Positions 17,327-26,635 of a stretch of DNA of 64,000 nt are shown here, one piece after another. The position numbers and the translations under genes are program-made. Under the pieces are notes generated by a model. It did not search any database. It was not told the origin of the DNA and saw only the letters and a list, made by a program, of their open reading frames with translations. The DNA comes from Methylorubrum populi (GTDB taxonomy: Bacteria > Pseudomonadota > Alphaproteobacteria > Rhizobiales > Beijerinckiaceae), in contig DYYG01000026.1 in NCBI GenBank assembly GCA_020741775.1, positions 25,354 through 89,353 on the forward strand, given 5' to 3'. Every line of letters begins with the position of its first letter. Position 1 is the first letter of the stretch.

Positions 17327-18631
17327 CTACTCGCGCGCCGCGTGCCGCGCGGTCAGCGTCGCCCGCACGGCCGCGATGTCGTTCGGCCGCACGGCCGGCG
17401 CCTGCCCGCCCCACTCGGCCCGCATCCAGTTGGCGAGGTCGGCTATCGCCGCGTCGTCGAGATCGACGGCAAAGCCCGGCATCGCCTCCATCCGCTCACC
17501 GCCAGGAAAGCTCTGCGCCGGCAAGCCGGCCAGCACCGCCCGGACGAAGCCCGACGGGCTCGCCGTCCGCAGAGAGGCGTTGCCGCGCAGGGCCACCGAG
17601 ACATGCGGAATGCCCTCGGCCTTCGCCCCGTGGCAGCCGGCACAGAGCCCGTCATAGGTCGCCCGCGCGCGGGCCGCGACGGCGGCCTCGACCGGCGCGG
17701 GGGGCGGGAGCGCGGGCGGTGCTTCCGCTTCGACCGCGTCGCGGTCGAACAGGTAGGCCGCCATCGCCGTCAGGTCGGCCCGCTCCATGTGCTGGGTCGA
17801 GAAATGCACGACGTCGAACATCTGGTGCGTGGCCGAGCCCTGGGCCGAAAGGCCCAACCCCATGAAGCGCGCCAGCGACGCGGGCGAAAAACCCATCCGC
17901 CTCAATCCGGCGGGGGTGATGTCGGGCGCGTCCAGCCCTTCGATCACCGCGCCCGTGAGCGCCGCGCGGGTGCGCAGCCCTTGCGTGATGTCGCGCGGGG
18001 TGTGGCACTCGCCGCAATGGCCGAGAGCCTCGGTGACGTAGCGGCCACGGTTCCACAAGGCAGAGCGCGCCGGATCGGGGTCGGCGACGGAGGCCGGCAG
18101 GTTGAGCAGGTTCCAGGCGGCCAGAGTCCAGCGCTGGTCGAAGGGAAAAGGCAGCGTGTTCGGGCGGTTGGCGACCGGCTTCGGCGCGCGCGTGGTCAGG
18201 TAGGCGTAGAGCGCGTCGACATCGCCCTCGCTCATGCCGCGATAGGAGGTGTAGGGCATGGCCGGGTAGAGGTGGCGCCCTCCCGGCGCGATCCCGTCCC
18301 GCAGGGCCCGATGGAAATCGGCCCGGCTCCAGCCGCCGATCCCCTCCGGACTAGGCGAGATGTTGGTGGCGTGAATCGTGCCGAACGGCGTCTCGAACGG
18401 CATGCCGCCGGCCCAGGGCGCGCCGCCGCGGGCGGTGTGGCAGGCATAGCAATCGGCGGCCGCGGCGATGGCGGCCCCGCGGGGCGCGAGCGCCTTGACC
18501 TGCTCGGCGGAGAGCGGCGTCCGCACCGCGGATGAGACGGCGCTGCGCTCCAGGGCGCCGGAGACGACGAGGCCGGCGAGCGAGGCGCCGCCGAGGACGA
18601 GGCCGGTGACGGCGAGAAGGGTTCCGCGCAT
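17327..18631 (-). CDS. Tri-haem cytochrome c subunit of an exported molybdenum dehydrogenase
   Basis: The 434-residue product begins with an uncleaved or cleavable membrane segment (MRGTLLAVTGLVLGGASLAGLVVSG) and has three c-type haem motifs: CYACH (61-65), CGECH (206-210) and CAGCH (330-334). This is the layout of alcohol/aldehyde dehydrogenase cytochrome subunits found with periplasmic xanthine-dehydrogenase-family enzymes. It would carry electrons from the FeS subunit to the respiratory chain. It follows the FeS gene by 8 nt, the last of a three-subunit set (Mo, FeS, cytochrome). The start is the ATG at 18629-18631. Confidence 0.92.
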   Translation of the reverse strand: MRGTLLAVTGLVLGGASLAGLVVSGALERSAVSSAVRTPLSAEQVKALAPRGAAIAAAADCYACHTARGGAPWAGGMPFETPFGTIHATNISPSPEGIGGWSRADFHRALRDGIAPGGRHLYPAMPYTSYRGMSEGDVDALYAYLTTRAPKPVANRPNTLPFPFDQRWTLAAWNLLNLPASVADPDPARSALWNRGRYVTEALGHCGECHTPRDITQGLRTRAALTGAVIEGLDAPDITPAGLRRMGFSPASLARFMGLGLSAQGSATHQMFDVVHFSTQHMERADLTAMAAYLFDRDAVEAEAPPALPPPAPVEAAVAARARATYDGLCAGCHGAKAEGIPHVSVALRGNASLRTASPSGFVRAVLAGLPAQSFPGGERMEAMPGFAVDLDDAAIADLANWMRAEWGGQAPAVRPNDIAAVRATLTARHAARE

Positions 18632-18639
18632 CGCCCGCC

Positions 18640-19188
18640 TCACGCCGTCACGAGACCGGGCGTGGCGAGCACGAGGTCGCGCACGGCCGTGTGGTAGCGG
18701 ACATAGCCGGTGCAGCGGCAGATATGGTGGTCGAGCGCCTCGGTGACGACACTCTCGACTTGCCCGCGCTCGACCGGCCTCTGTCTCAGCCGCTCGATCA
18801 GCACGGTCGCGGCGGTGACGAAACCCGGGGTGCAGTAGCCGCACTGGAAGGCGAAGGCCTCGACGAAGGCCTGCTGCACCGGCGAGAGCGTGAGGCTGCC
18901 ATCGGCTTCCTGCCGGGCATGGCCCTCGACCGTCCGCACCCGCCGGCCCTCGAACCAATGCGCGCCGGTGATGCAGGTGCGGATCTCGCGCGGGAGCTTG
19001 CCTTCCTCCTCGATCATCACCGTGCAGGCATTGCAGATGCCTTGGCCGCAGCCCATCCGGGCTCCGGTGAGGCCGAGCCATTCGTGCAGGAATTCCTGCA
19101 TCGAGGTGCCCCGCGGCACGGGCACCGGCCCGACCGGCCTGTCGTTGACGGTGAGCGAGAGGGCTTGGGGGTCGGGCGACGTCGTCAT
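18640..19188 (-). CDS. 2Fe-2S subunit of the exported molybdenum dehydrogenase
   Basis: The 182-residue protein carries two [2Fe-2S] sites typical of xanthine dehydrogenase family small subunits: Cys47, Cys52, Cys55 and Cys72 (plant-ferredoxin type, GCGQGICNAC) and Cys116, Cys119, Cys157 and Cys159 (CGYC, CRC). It passes electrons from the Mo cofactor to the haem subunit. It has no signal peptide of its own, so it is probably carried across the membrane folded, with the Tat-dependent large subunit. Its ATG overlaps the large-subunit stop by 4 nt (19185-19188). Confidence 0.94.
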   Translation of the reverse strand: MTTSPDPQALSLTVNDRPVGPVPVPRGTSMQEFLHEWLGLTGARMGCGQGICNACTVMIEEEGKLPREIRTCITGAHWFEGRRVRTVEGHARQEADGSLTLSPVQQAFVEAFAFQCGYCTPGFVTAATVLIERLRQRPVERGQVESVVTEALDHHICRCTGYVRYHTAVRDLVLATPGLVTA

Positions 19189-22025
19189 GCCAGCACCTCG
19201 CGGATATGCTCGGGACGGATCGGCAGATCGTGGAAGCGGTGGCCGATGGCGTGGGCGACCGCGTTCGCGAGGGCCGGCACCACCGCGATCATCACGACTT
19301 CGGCGATGCCCTTCGGTGGATCGGTGTCGGAGAGCGGGGGCAGGATCTCGACGGTCTGGTTCCAGACAGCCACATCGCGGGCGCGAGGCAACTCGTAGCG
19401 ATTCCAGTTCCAGGTGCCGTCGCCGGGCCCGTCCTCGTAGAGGGGCAGGAATTCCTTGAGGGCGTGGCCGATCCCCATGGCGAGCCCGCCCTGGATCTGG
19501 CCCGAGACCAGTTCGGGCACGATCTGCCGCCCGCATTCGAGGATCGAGTGGTGCGAGAGGATCGTGACCGCGCCGCTGCCGGTATCGACCGCGATCTCGG
19601 CGAGCGTCGCCATCGGCGAATAATAGGTGGTGCCGACATTGTTGCGCTGAACGGCGGGGTAGAACACCGCCGCCCGCTCGATGAAATGCCAGCCGGCCGT
19701 GCTCATCAGCGCCTGCCGCTCCGGGGAAGCGCCCGCGCCGTAACGCAGGGCCAGGGCATCGATGGGCAGTCGGGTGCGGCCCGTGCCCGGCAGATCGAAC
19801 TCGGCTTCCGTCCACTGCCAGCGGTTGAAGCTGTGGAGGGTGACACCGACCGGCAGCCCGAGCCGATGGGCTTCCGCCGCGACCGCCGCCAGGGACAGAG
19901 GCGGCAGGCCCGCGCCCGACAGTCGGCCCTCGGCGAGGCGAAGCTCCTCGGGGCGCATGGTGTGGTAGGAGGCGAGCGCGCCGCCGCCATAGCCGCGCCC
20001 CCACAAGGAGCGGGCCGCCGGCCAGAGCGCGTGATCGCGCAGGAAGCGGGCGGCGGCACGGGTGGCGTGGCCGAGATAATAGGCCGAATTCGTCGCGCTC
20101 ATCGGCGAGGTGAAGCGCGGCGTCCAGCGCGGATTCTGCGCCAGCCTGTCCTCCTCCGCCTGGGCGGTGGTGTAGGGCTGATCCCCGGTTTCCAGCGGCA
20201 TCTGCGGCCAGCGCACGACGCCGAATTCCGTCCGGTCCGGCACGGCTCCCAGGATCTCGCCGACCATCACCGCCTGCGAGGTGGTGACGCCGGGCCCCAT
20301 CTCATGGGCGACATGGCGGAGCGTCAGGCGCCCCTGCGGGTCGATCTCCAGGCTGGCGAGCGCGGCCTCGGCGCCGGTGCCGTAATCCTTGTGGACCTGG
20401 GCGAAGCCGATTCCGTAGCGCCGGCCCGGATGCTGCGCCTCGTAGGCGGCCTTCTTCGCCTGCCGCTCCCGCCAGAGCGGATGCGCGGCGGCGCGGTTCA
20501 GAATCTCCTCGTTGCGCAGCGCGCCGGCCGGCACCGCCCCCTGGCTGTTGCGCTGACCCGTCCGGAAGACGTTCGCCAAGCGCAGGTCGATCGCGTCACG
20601 GCCGAGCAAAGCGGCGGCCTCGTCGACCAGCATCTCCGTGGCCGACATGGTCTGGAGCGTGCCGTAGCCCCGGGTCGAGCCGGCCTCGACGGCGCGCGAG
20701 GCCAGAGCCACCGCCTGGAAGTCGCTTTTCGGCAGGTAATAGATCGACTGCGCCGCCGTGGCGCCGACGAAGGAGACCGACATCGAATAGTTCGGCCGCC
20801 CGCCGCCGTCGCAGACATAGCGTCCGGCCATCGCCCGGAACCGGCCGCTGGCGCGGTCGATGAGCAGGGTCGTGTCCATGCGGAAGCTGTGGCGCTTCAG
20901 GCCGTTCTGGAATTGCTCGAAGCGGTCGTTGGCGAGCCGCACCGGCCGCCCCTCGCCGTAGAGCCCGGCGAGGATGCAGAGCAGCGGGTGGAGGTGGTGG
21001 TCCTTGGTGCCGTAACCGACCGTGGTGCCGACCTTGAGGTCGACCTGCCGGAGGGGGAAGCGCGAGCCCTTCACGAGGAGCGCGGCGGTCTCGGCCACCT
21101 CATGGGGCGATTGCGTCGCCATCATCAGGTGCAGCGCGCCGCTCGCCGCATCGTACCAGACGTTGCCGTTATCGGCCTCCATCGCCGAGGCATCGACCGA
21201 TTGGGAGCCGTAGGAGCGCCGCAGGACGAGCGCCTCCGGCCCAGCCCCCGCGATCTCGGCGGCGATCGCCTCGGCCGCCGCCATGCCGCGGGCCGGAGCG
21301 CCTTCGGTTCCGGGGGCCGGCCAAGCCGGTTCGTCGCCGTCGAACCCCGCAAAGATCGGCGCGTCGCGGAAGGGCGAGAAGCGGTCCTCGGCCTCCGGGC
21401 CGTCGCCCTCGATCCGCACCCAGCGCGTCGCACCGTAATGCGGCGGCGGGGCGAAGGCGGTCGACGCACCGTAGCGGACCACGTCGTCGGCGAAGCGCAG
21501 CGCGCGCTTTGCCGCCGCGTAGCGCGGATAATCGTAATAGATCAGGATCGCCACCGGCTGGCCGAGCAGCCGCGCCGTCTCGCCCTTCGGCACGAGGAAG
21601 CGGTCGCCGAAGAAATCGGGATGCGGCGGAACGCTGAGCCCGTCCCTGACGAGATCTTCGTGCAGGACGAGCCGGTCGGGTTGCAATCCGTCGCCCAGGC
21701 CGGACAGGTCGAGCCCGTCGAAGCGGCGATCGGCCTTGGTCGCGGCGATCAGGAAGGCGTGGGCCTGGGCGTCGGGCCAGCCGGGCAGGTCGCGGGCGCG
21801 GTAGTCCCGGGTGAAGGTCTTGGCGCCGGTGACCTTGGCCAGCGCGTCGAGGCGGTAGCGGGGCTTGGTTCCCGCGAGCCAGCCGGGGCCGGGGCGCGGA
21901 CCCGCCTCGACGAGGCCGGCCTGGGCGCCGCCACGCAGGAACGACACCGAGATGGCGATGCCGGCGGCGGCGCTCCCGCCGAGGAAGCTGCGGCGCGACA
22001 GGTTCGGGTGCGACGGGGCGGTCAT
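19185..22025 (-). CDS. Tat-exported molybdopterin-binding subunit, xanthine dehydrogenase family
   Basis: The 946-residue large subunit opens with a twin-arginine signal (LSRRSFLGGSAAAGIAISVSF), so the enzyme acts in the periplasm. Family features include the TRGYGTLQ motif, HEMGPGVTTSQAVMVGE and the C-terminal active-site Glu in KGIAEVV. The usual glycine-rich Mo-cofactor loop (GGGFG) reads VGTTVGYGTKDHH here, a clear departure. Together with the FeS and tri-haem subunits it resembles isoquinoline 1-oxidoreductase or periplasmic aldehyde dehydrogenases, which insert oxygen from water into a heterocycle or aldehyde. The substrate is unknown; the NCS2 permease 11 nt upstream in the same operon suggests a purine or related N-heterocycle. 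Confidence 0.9.
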   Translation of the reverse strand: MTAPSHPNLSRRSFLGGSAAAGIAISVSFLRGGAQAGLVEAGPRPGPGWLAGTKPRYRLDALAKVTGAKTFTRDYRARDLPGWPDAQAHAFLIAATKADRRFDGLDLSGLGDGLQPDRLVLHEDLVRDGLSVPPHPDFFGDRFLVPKGETARLLGQPVAILIYYDYPRYAAAKRALRFADDVVRYGASTAFAPPPHYGATRWVRIEGDGPEAEDRFSPFRDAPIFAGFDGDEPAWPAPGTEGAPARGMAAAEAIAAEIAGAGPEALVLRRSYGSQSVDASAMEADNGNVWYDAASGALHLMMATQSPHEVAETAALLVKGSRFPLRQVDLKVGTTVGYGTKDHHLHPLLCILAGLYGEGRPVRLANDRFEQFQNGLKRHSFRMDTTLLIDRASGRFRAMAGRYVCDGGGRPNYSMSVSFVGATAAQSIYYLPKSDFQAVALASRAVEAGSTRGYGTLQTMSATEMLVDEAAALLGRDAIDLRLANVFRTGQRNSQGAVPAGALRNEEILNRAAAHPLWRERQAKKAAYEAQHPGRRYGIGFAQVHKDYGTGAEAALASLEIDPQGRLTLRHVAHEMGPGVTTSQAVMVGEILGAVPDRTEFGVVRWPQMPLETGDQPYTTAQAEEDRLAQNPRWTPRFTSPMSATNSAYYLGHATRAAARFLRDHALWPAARSLWGRGYGGGALASYHTMRPEELRLAEGRLSGAGLPPLSLAAVAAEAHRLGLPVGVTLHSFNRWQWTEAEFDLPGTGRTRLPIDALALRYGAGASPERQALMSTAGWHFIERAAVFYPAVQRNNVGTTYYSPMATLAEIAVDTGSGAVTILSHHSILECGRQIVPELVSGQIQGGLAMGIGHALKEFLPLYEDGPGDGTWNWNRYELPRARDVAVWNQTVEILPPLSDTDPPKGIAEVVMIAVVPALANAVAHAIGHRFHDLPIRPEHIREVLA

Positions 22026-22036
22026 GCGTCCCTCCC

Positions 22037-23434
22037 TCAGATCGCCCGGCCGAGGGCGGCCGGACCGGGCCCCCCGACCCGCGCATCCGGATGCGCCCGC
22101 TCGGCTCCCACTTGGCCGAGCCGGTCGGAATTGAGCAGGAGGTTCAGGAGGATCGCGCCGATGGAGCCCAGGGTGATGCCGCTGTGCAGGATCGGCCCGG
22201 TCCAATCGGGCATGGTGGCGGCGAAGAAGGTCGGGGCGGCCGTGGGGATCAGCGACAGGCCGATCGAGACCGCCACCACGATCTGGTTGCGCCGGTCGCC
22301 GAGATCGGCTTCGCCGACGATCTTCAGGCCCGCCGAGGCGACCATGCCGAAGATGACGATGCCGGCGCCGCCGAGCACGGCCGGCGGGATCGAGGCGACC
22401 ACGAAGGCGAGCTTCGGAAAGACGCTGATCCCGAGGATGATGACGCCGGCGGCGGCGGTGACGTAGCGGCTGCGCACCCGCGTCATGTTCACGAGGCCGA
22501 CATTCTGCGAGAACGACGTGTGCGGGAAGGTGTTGAAGCAGCCCGCGATCAGGGTGGAGAGCGAATCCGCCATCAGGCCGCGGGTGAGCGTCGGCCGGTC
22601 GACCGGTTTGCCGACGATGTCGCCCACTGCCAGGAACATGCCGGTCGATTCGACCAGCGTGACCATCATCACGATGCACATCGCCACCACCGCCGAGAGG
22701 TGGAAGGTCGGCCAGCCGAAATGGAACGGCGTCACGAGTTCGATCACCGGACGCGTGCCGAGACCGTCGAGATGGAACAGCCCCAGGGGCCAGGCGATGA
22801 CGAGGCCGGCGACGAGGCCGATCAGCACAGCGATGTTGGCGACGAAACCGCTGGCGAAGCGGCTCACGGCGAGGATCACCGCGAGCACCAGCCCGGCCAC
22901 CGCCAGATGGACCGGCGCGCCGAAATCCGCCGCGCCCGCCCCGCCGCCGGCCCATCGGATGCCGACCGGGAGCAATGTCACGCCGATGATCAGGATCACC
23001 GTGCCCGTCACCAGCGGTGGGAAGAAGGCCACCAGCCGATAGAAGAACGGGCGCATCAGGAGACCGAAGACGCCCGCGGCGATGGTCGCGCCGAAGATGC
23101 CCGGCAGCCCGATGGTCGGATCCTGGGCCATCGCCACCATCGGCCCGACCGCGGCGAAGCTGACGCCCATGATGACCGGCAGGCGCACGCCGAAGCCGGG
23201 AAGGCCGAGACTCTGGATCAGGATGGCGAGGCCGGTGACGAAGAGATCGCAATTGATCAGGAAGGCGACCGTCTCGGCCGACAGGTTCAGCGCCGCGCCG
23301 ATGATCAGGGGCGGTGCCACGGCGCCGGCACTCATCACCAGCACGTGCTGCATGCCGTAGGCGGCGAGCTTGGGAATCGGCAGCATCGCGTCGACCGCAT
23401 CGGTCTCCGTTGCCGCCTGTAAGGTGTCGGCCAT
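22037..23434 (-). CDS. NCS2 (NAT) family purine/xanthine-type permease
   Basis: The 465-residue membrane protein has about 14 hydrophobic segments. The NCS2 landmarks are present: the TM1 QH pair (Gln29-His30 in YGMQHVLV), the TM8 glutamate in VTLVESTGMF (Glu262) and the signature QNVGLVNMTR (310-319). Gln and Asn opening the signature, and Glu262, favour xanthine/urate substrates over uracil, although exact specificity cannot be read. It would import purines with protons. The ATG at 23434 has AGGA 7 nt upstream and is preferred over an earlier in-frame codon. It lies between hiuH and the exported molybdenum dehydrogenase. Confidence 0.92.
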   Translation of the reverse strand: MADTLQAATETDAVDAMLPIPKLAAYGMQHVLVMSAGAVAPPLIIGAALNLSAETVAFLINCDLFVTGLAILIQSLGLPGFGVRLPVIMGVSFAAVGPMVAMAQDPTIGLPGIFGATIAAGVFGLLMRPFFYRLVAFFPPLVTGTVILIIGVTLLPVGIRWAGGGAGAADFGAPVHLAVAGLVLAVILAVSRFASGFVANIAVLIGLVAGLVIAWPLGLFHLDGLGTRPVIELVTPFHFGWPTFHLSAVVAMCIVMMVTLVESTGMFLAVGDIVGKPVDRPTLTRGLMADSLSTLIAGCFNTFPHTSFSQNVGLVNMTRVRSRYVTAAAGVIILGISVFPKLAFVVASIPPAVLGGAGIVIFGMVASAGLKIVGEADLGDRRNQIVVAVSIGLSLIPTAAPTFFAATMPDWTGPILHSGITLGSIGAILLNLLLNSDRLGQVGAERAHPDARVGGPGPAALGRAI

Positions 23435-23563
23435 GGGGCGTTCCTCGCTGCTGGCCAAGGTCTCGCGGCGTCTCGTTCTCGCGCCGTCCTGGCCTGTCGT
23501 GTTCGACTCTGTGCGACGGGCCGTCGGGCGTCTGTCGCGCCCTTCGACGGTCCGGGACGAGAC

Positions 23564-23977
23564 TCAGCTTCCGCGATAGGTGCTGTAACCGTAGGGAGAG
23601 ATCAGGAGCGGGACGTGCAGGTGGGCGGGGCTCCCCGAACCCAGCGGAGCGATCCGGAAGCGCACCGGCACGGTGTCGAGGAAGGAGGGCGGCTCGTGAT
23701 CCCCGCCGGCGGCGGCGGCGAAATACGCACCGACCTCGAAGGTGATTTCGTAGGTGCCGGGCAGCATCTCGCTCCCCGCGAGCAACGGCGCGTCGCACCG
23801 GCCGTCGGCATTGGTCGCGACCGTCTTGAGATGCGTGGCGGCCCCGCCCTCGATGCGGTGAAGATGGAGCGTCAGCCCGGCCGCCGGGCGCCCGGCAGAC
23901 GTGTCGAGCACGTGGGTGGTGAGCCGCGCGGCATCCGGCGGAGCGACGATCGGGTCAGCTTGCGGTGCCACGGCCAT
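23564..23977 (-). CDS. hiuH: 5-hydroxyisourate hydrolase (transthyretin-like)
   Basis: The 137-residue protein carries the transthyretin-related HIU hydrolase signatures: His22 in [14 protein letters not shown], Arg60 in NADGRC, His119/His121 in [17 protein letters not shown] and the C-terminal YRGS tetrapeptide. It opens the ring of 5-hydroxyisourate, the unstable product of urate hydroxylation, giving OHCU for the UraD domain encoded divergently. It is somewhat longer than the usual 110-120 residues because of an N-terminal extension and a loop near 88-97. The ATG at 23975-23977 has GGGGGAA upstream. It shares a 220-nt divergent control region with the puuE-uraD fusion. Confidence 0.95.
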   Translation of the reverse strand: MAVAPQADPIVAPPDAARLTTHVLDTSAGRPAAGLTLHLHRIEGGAATHLKTVATNADGRCDAPLLAGSEMLPGTYEITFEVGAYFAAAAGGDHEPPSFLDTVPVRFRIAPLGSGSPAHLHVPLLISPYGYSTYRGS

Positions 23978-24197
23978 GAGAGCTTCCCCCTGAGGCCGCC
24001 AAGCGACCGTAAGCCCGGCAGTCATGCTATAGGGTTCTGCCAGCCCCGTGACAGTTGCAGATCGTGCCGCGCACACCATCCCGCATTTTCGGGAGCAGCT
24101 TCGAAAAAGCCCGATCAATCGGCGGATCGCGCGGCGCTATCGTGCCCTTCCACCGTTCCAGTCCGCGCAAGGCCCGCGGCGAATTCCGGGGTGAGAG

Positions 24198-25610
24198 ATG
24201 CAGACCTCCCGCGACATGATCGGCTACGGCCGCACGCCGCCCCAGGCGGATTGGCCCGGCGGCGCTCGAATCGCCTTGCAGATCGTGCTCAATTACGAGG
24301 AGGGAGGCGAGAATTGTATCTTGCACGGAGATGCCGCCTCCGAGGCCTTTCTCTCCGAGATCGTGGGGGCCGCGCCCTGGCCGGGCATGCGCCACATGAA
24401 CATGGAGTCGCTCTATGAGTACGGCTCCCGGGCCGGCTTCTGGCGGCTGTGGAGGCTTCTCACCGAGCGGCGCGTGCCCGTGACCGTGTTCGGCGTCGCC
24501 ACCGCCCTGGCCCGCAATCCCGAGGTTGTCGCCGCCATGCGGGAGGCCGAGTGGGAAATCGCCAGCCACGGCCTCAAATGGATCGATTACCGCGACATGC
24601 CCCGGGCGGAGGAGGCCGCGCAGATGGACGCGGCGATCCGCTTGCACGGGGAGGTGACGGGGCAGAAGCCGCTCGGTTGGTATACCGGCCGCTCCTCGGT
24701 CAACACCCTCGAACTCGGCCTGGAACGGGGCTTCGCCTATCTCGCCGATTCCTATGCCGACGACCTGCCCTACTGGCTGCACGGCAAGGCCGGCACCGGC
24801 CTGGTGGTGCCCTACACGCTGGATGCCAACGACATGCGCTTCGCCACGGCGCAGGGCTTCAACACCGGCGACCACTTCTTCACCTACCTGCGCGACAGCT
24901 TCGATGCGCTCTACGCGGAAGGTGCCACCGCGCCGAAGATGATGTCGGTCGGCCTTCACTGCCGCCTGCTCGGCCGGCCCGGCCGCATCGCCGCCCTGAC
25001 CCGCTTCCTCGATCACGTCGCCGCCCACGAGGACGTCTGGCTGGCGCGCCGCATCGACATCGCCCGGCATTGGGCGGCGCGGCACCCGGCCGAAACCCTG
25101 CGGCCGAGCACGATGAGCGCAGCGCAATTTCTGACCCGATTCGGCGACATCTTCGAGGACACGCCCGAGATCGCGCTCCAGGCGTGGCAGAGCGGCCTCA
25201 CCTCCCGTGAGGACAGCGCGGAGGGCCTGCATGCGGCCCTCGTGCGCTCCCTGCGCAGCCTGAGCCCCGAGCGGCAGCGCGCCCTGATCCTCGCCCATCC
25301 CGAACTGGCCGGGCGCCTCGCCCAGGCCGGTCAGCTGACGGAAGCCTCCACCGCCGAGCAGGGCAGCGCCGGCCTGGGCGCGCTCTCGGCCGAACAGCTC
25401 GCGCGGTTCGAGGCTTTGAACGCGGCCTATCGCGAGCGATTCGGCCTGCCCTTCATCATGGCGATCAAGGAGAGCAGCCGCGAGGCGATCCTGGCGGCCT
25501 TCGCCGACAGGCTTCGCAACGATCCCGAGCAGGAATTCCAGGAAGCCCTGCGCCAAATCGAGCGGATCGCCTGGCTGCGCCTGAAGGACCGGCTGCCGGC
25601 AGAGGGCTGA
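24198..25610 (+). CDS. Fused allantoinase (PuuE) and OHCU decarboxylase (UraD)
   Basis: The 470-residue protein joins two catalytic steps. Residues 1-300 are a polysaccharide-deacetylase-fold allantoinase of the PuuE type (RDMIGYGRTPPQADWP, HGLKWIDYRDM, VGLHCRLLGRPGR). Residues 306-465 are OHCU decarboxylase, with catalytic His367 (HPELAG) and Glu387 (STAEQGSAGL) and the YRERFGLPFIMAIK motif. The UraD domain makes S-allantoin from OHCU and the PuuE domain hydrolyses allantoin to allantoate, so consecutive steps are on one chain. It is divergent from hiuH, whose product feeds it. The ATG at 24198 is preceded by a GGGGTGAGAG ribosome site. Confidence 0.95.
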   Translation: MQTSRDMIGYGRTPPQADWPGGARIALQIVLNYEEGGENCILHGDAASEAFLSEIVGAAPWPGMRHMNMESLYEYGSRAGFWRLWRLLTERRVPVTVFGVATALARNPEVVAAMREAEWEIASHGLKWIDYRDMPRAEEAAQMDAAIRLHGEVTGQKPLGWYTGRSSVNTLELGLERGFAYLADSYADDLPYWLHGKAGTGLVVPYTLDANDMRFATAQGFNTGDHFFTYLRDSFDALYAEGATAPKMMSVGLHCRLLGRPGRIAALTRFLDHVAAHEDVWLARRIDIARHWAARHPAETLRPSTMSAAQFLTRFGDIFEDTPEIALQAWQSGLTSREDSAEGLHAALVRSLRSLSPERQRALILAHPELAGRLAQAGQLTEASTAEQGSAGLGALSAEQLARFEALNAAYRERFGLPFIMAIKESSREAILAAFADRLRNDPEQEFQEALRQIERIAWLRLKDRLPAEG

Positions 25611-25679
25611 CGGAAGGATGACAGGGGGCCGACGCGAACGTTGCCCCCGTCGCCGCGCCGCGTCGGGGATGGCGCCGTC

Positions 25680-26609
25680 CTACCGGGGGCGGCGGCCGAT
25701 CAGGTCGAGTTGGGCCCCGACATGGGCGCGCAGGGCTTCGGTCGTCATCTCGACGAAGGTCTTGGCCCGGTTCGGCAGCATTTTTCGCGACGGGTAGACG
25801 ACGCCGAGCGTGACCGAGGTCGGCGGCGTCCGTGGCAGAACCGGGACCAGGCGGCCGTCCGCGAGATAGGGCGCCACCTCGAAGACCGGCTTCAGGGCGA
25901 TGCCCTGCCCTTGGAGCGCCCATTCGGTCAGCACATCGCTGTCATCCGCGTCGATGCGTCCGGTCACCGGCAGCGTTACCACCTCGTCGCCGTCGAGCAA
26001 CGACCAGCGGAACTGCTCGGAGCCGGGAAAGCGCAGCAACAGGCAGGAATGGTCGAGCAGCTCGACCGGGCTCTCCGGCGCCGGATGCTCCGCGAGATAG
26101 CGCGGCGCCGCGCAGAGAATCCGCTCGACATCCGCGACCTTGCGCAGGGTGAAGGTCGAATCGCGCATCTGCGAGAGCCTGATGGCCACGTCGACCGCCT
26201 CCTGCACGAGGTCGAGCAGATGGTCGGAGAGCCGCAGATGCACGTCGGCCTCCGCATGTCGCTCGCGGAAAGCGGGGATCAGCGGTGCCACGACCCGCCG
26301 GCCCAGGCTCAACGGCGCCGTGACCTTCAGGGTGCCGCGCGGCGCCGCCCCCTGCGTCTCGACGCTCTTCTCGGCCCGCTCGACAGAGGCTGCGATGTCG
26401 AGGCAGCGGTCGTAGAAGATCCGGCCGGCCTCGGTCAGATTCATCCGCCGGGTCGTGCGTGTCAGCAGAAGGCAGCCGAGATGCTCCTCCAGCGTCTGGA
26501 TGCGGTAGCTGATGACCGAGGGCGACAGGCGCAGCGAGCGCCCCGCCGCCGAGAAGCTGCCGGTCTCGGCCGCGCGCATGAAGATGCGGATACTCTCCAG
26601 CGACAGCAT
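25680..26609 (-). CDS. LysR-family regulator divergent from puuD
   Basis: The 309-residue regulator has the helix-turn-helix in its first 60 residues (ETGSFSAAGRSLRLSPSVIS) and a substrate-binding domain after GTLKVTAPLSLGRRVV. The ATG at 26607-26609 is preceded by GAGGGGAGGGG. It is divergent from puuD (118 nt between starts) and convergent with the puuE-uraD gene (69 nt). By position it is the likely controller of the plus-strand purine operon, with urate or another purine intermediate as inducer (inference). It is a different LysR protein from the one before gcl. Confidence 0.92.
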   Translation of the reverse strand: MLSLESIRIFMRAAETGSFSAAGRSLRLSPSVISYRIQTLEEHLGCLLLTRTTRRMNLTEAGRIFYDRCLDIAASVERAEKSVETQGAAPRGTLKVTAPLSLGRRVVAPLIPAFRERHAEADVHLRLSDHLLDLVQEAVDVAIRLSQMRDSTFTLRKVADVERILCAAPRYLAEHPAPESPVELLDHSCLLLRFPGSEQFRWSLLDGDEVVTLPVTGRIDADDSDVLTEWALQGQGIALKPVFEVAPYLADGRLVPVLPRTPPTSVTLGVVYPSRKMLPNRAKTFVEMTTEALRAHVGAQLDLIGRRPR

Positions 26610-26635
26610 CCACCCCTCCCCTCTTTGCGGTCACC

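Noticed and set aside
19206..22466. A very long plus-strand open frame (over 1000 codons) opposite the exported molybdenum dehydrogenase
   Set aside because: It is the antisense of GC-rich codons; composition is Arg/Gly/Asp/His-rich without motifs, while the minus strand encodes clear family motifs throughout.
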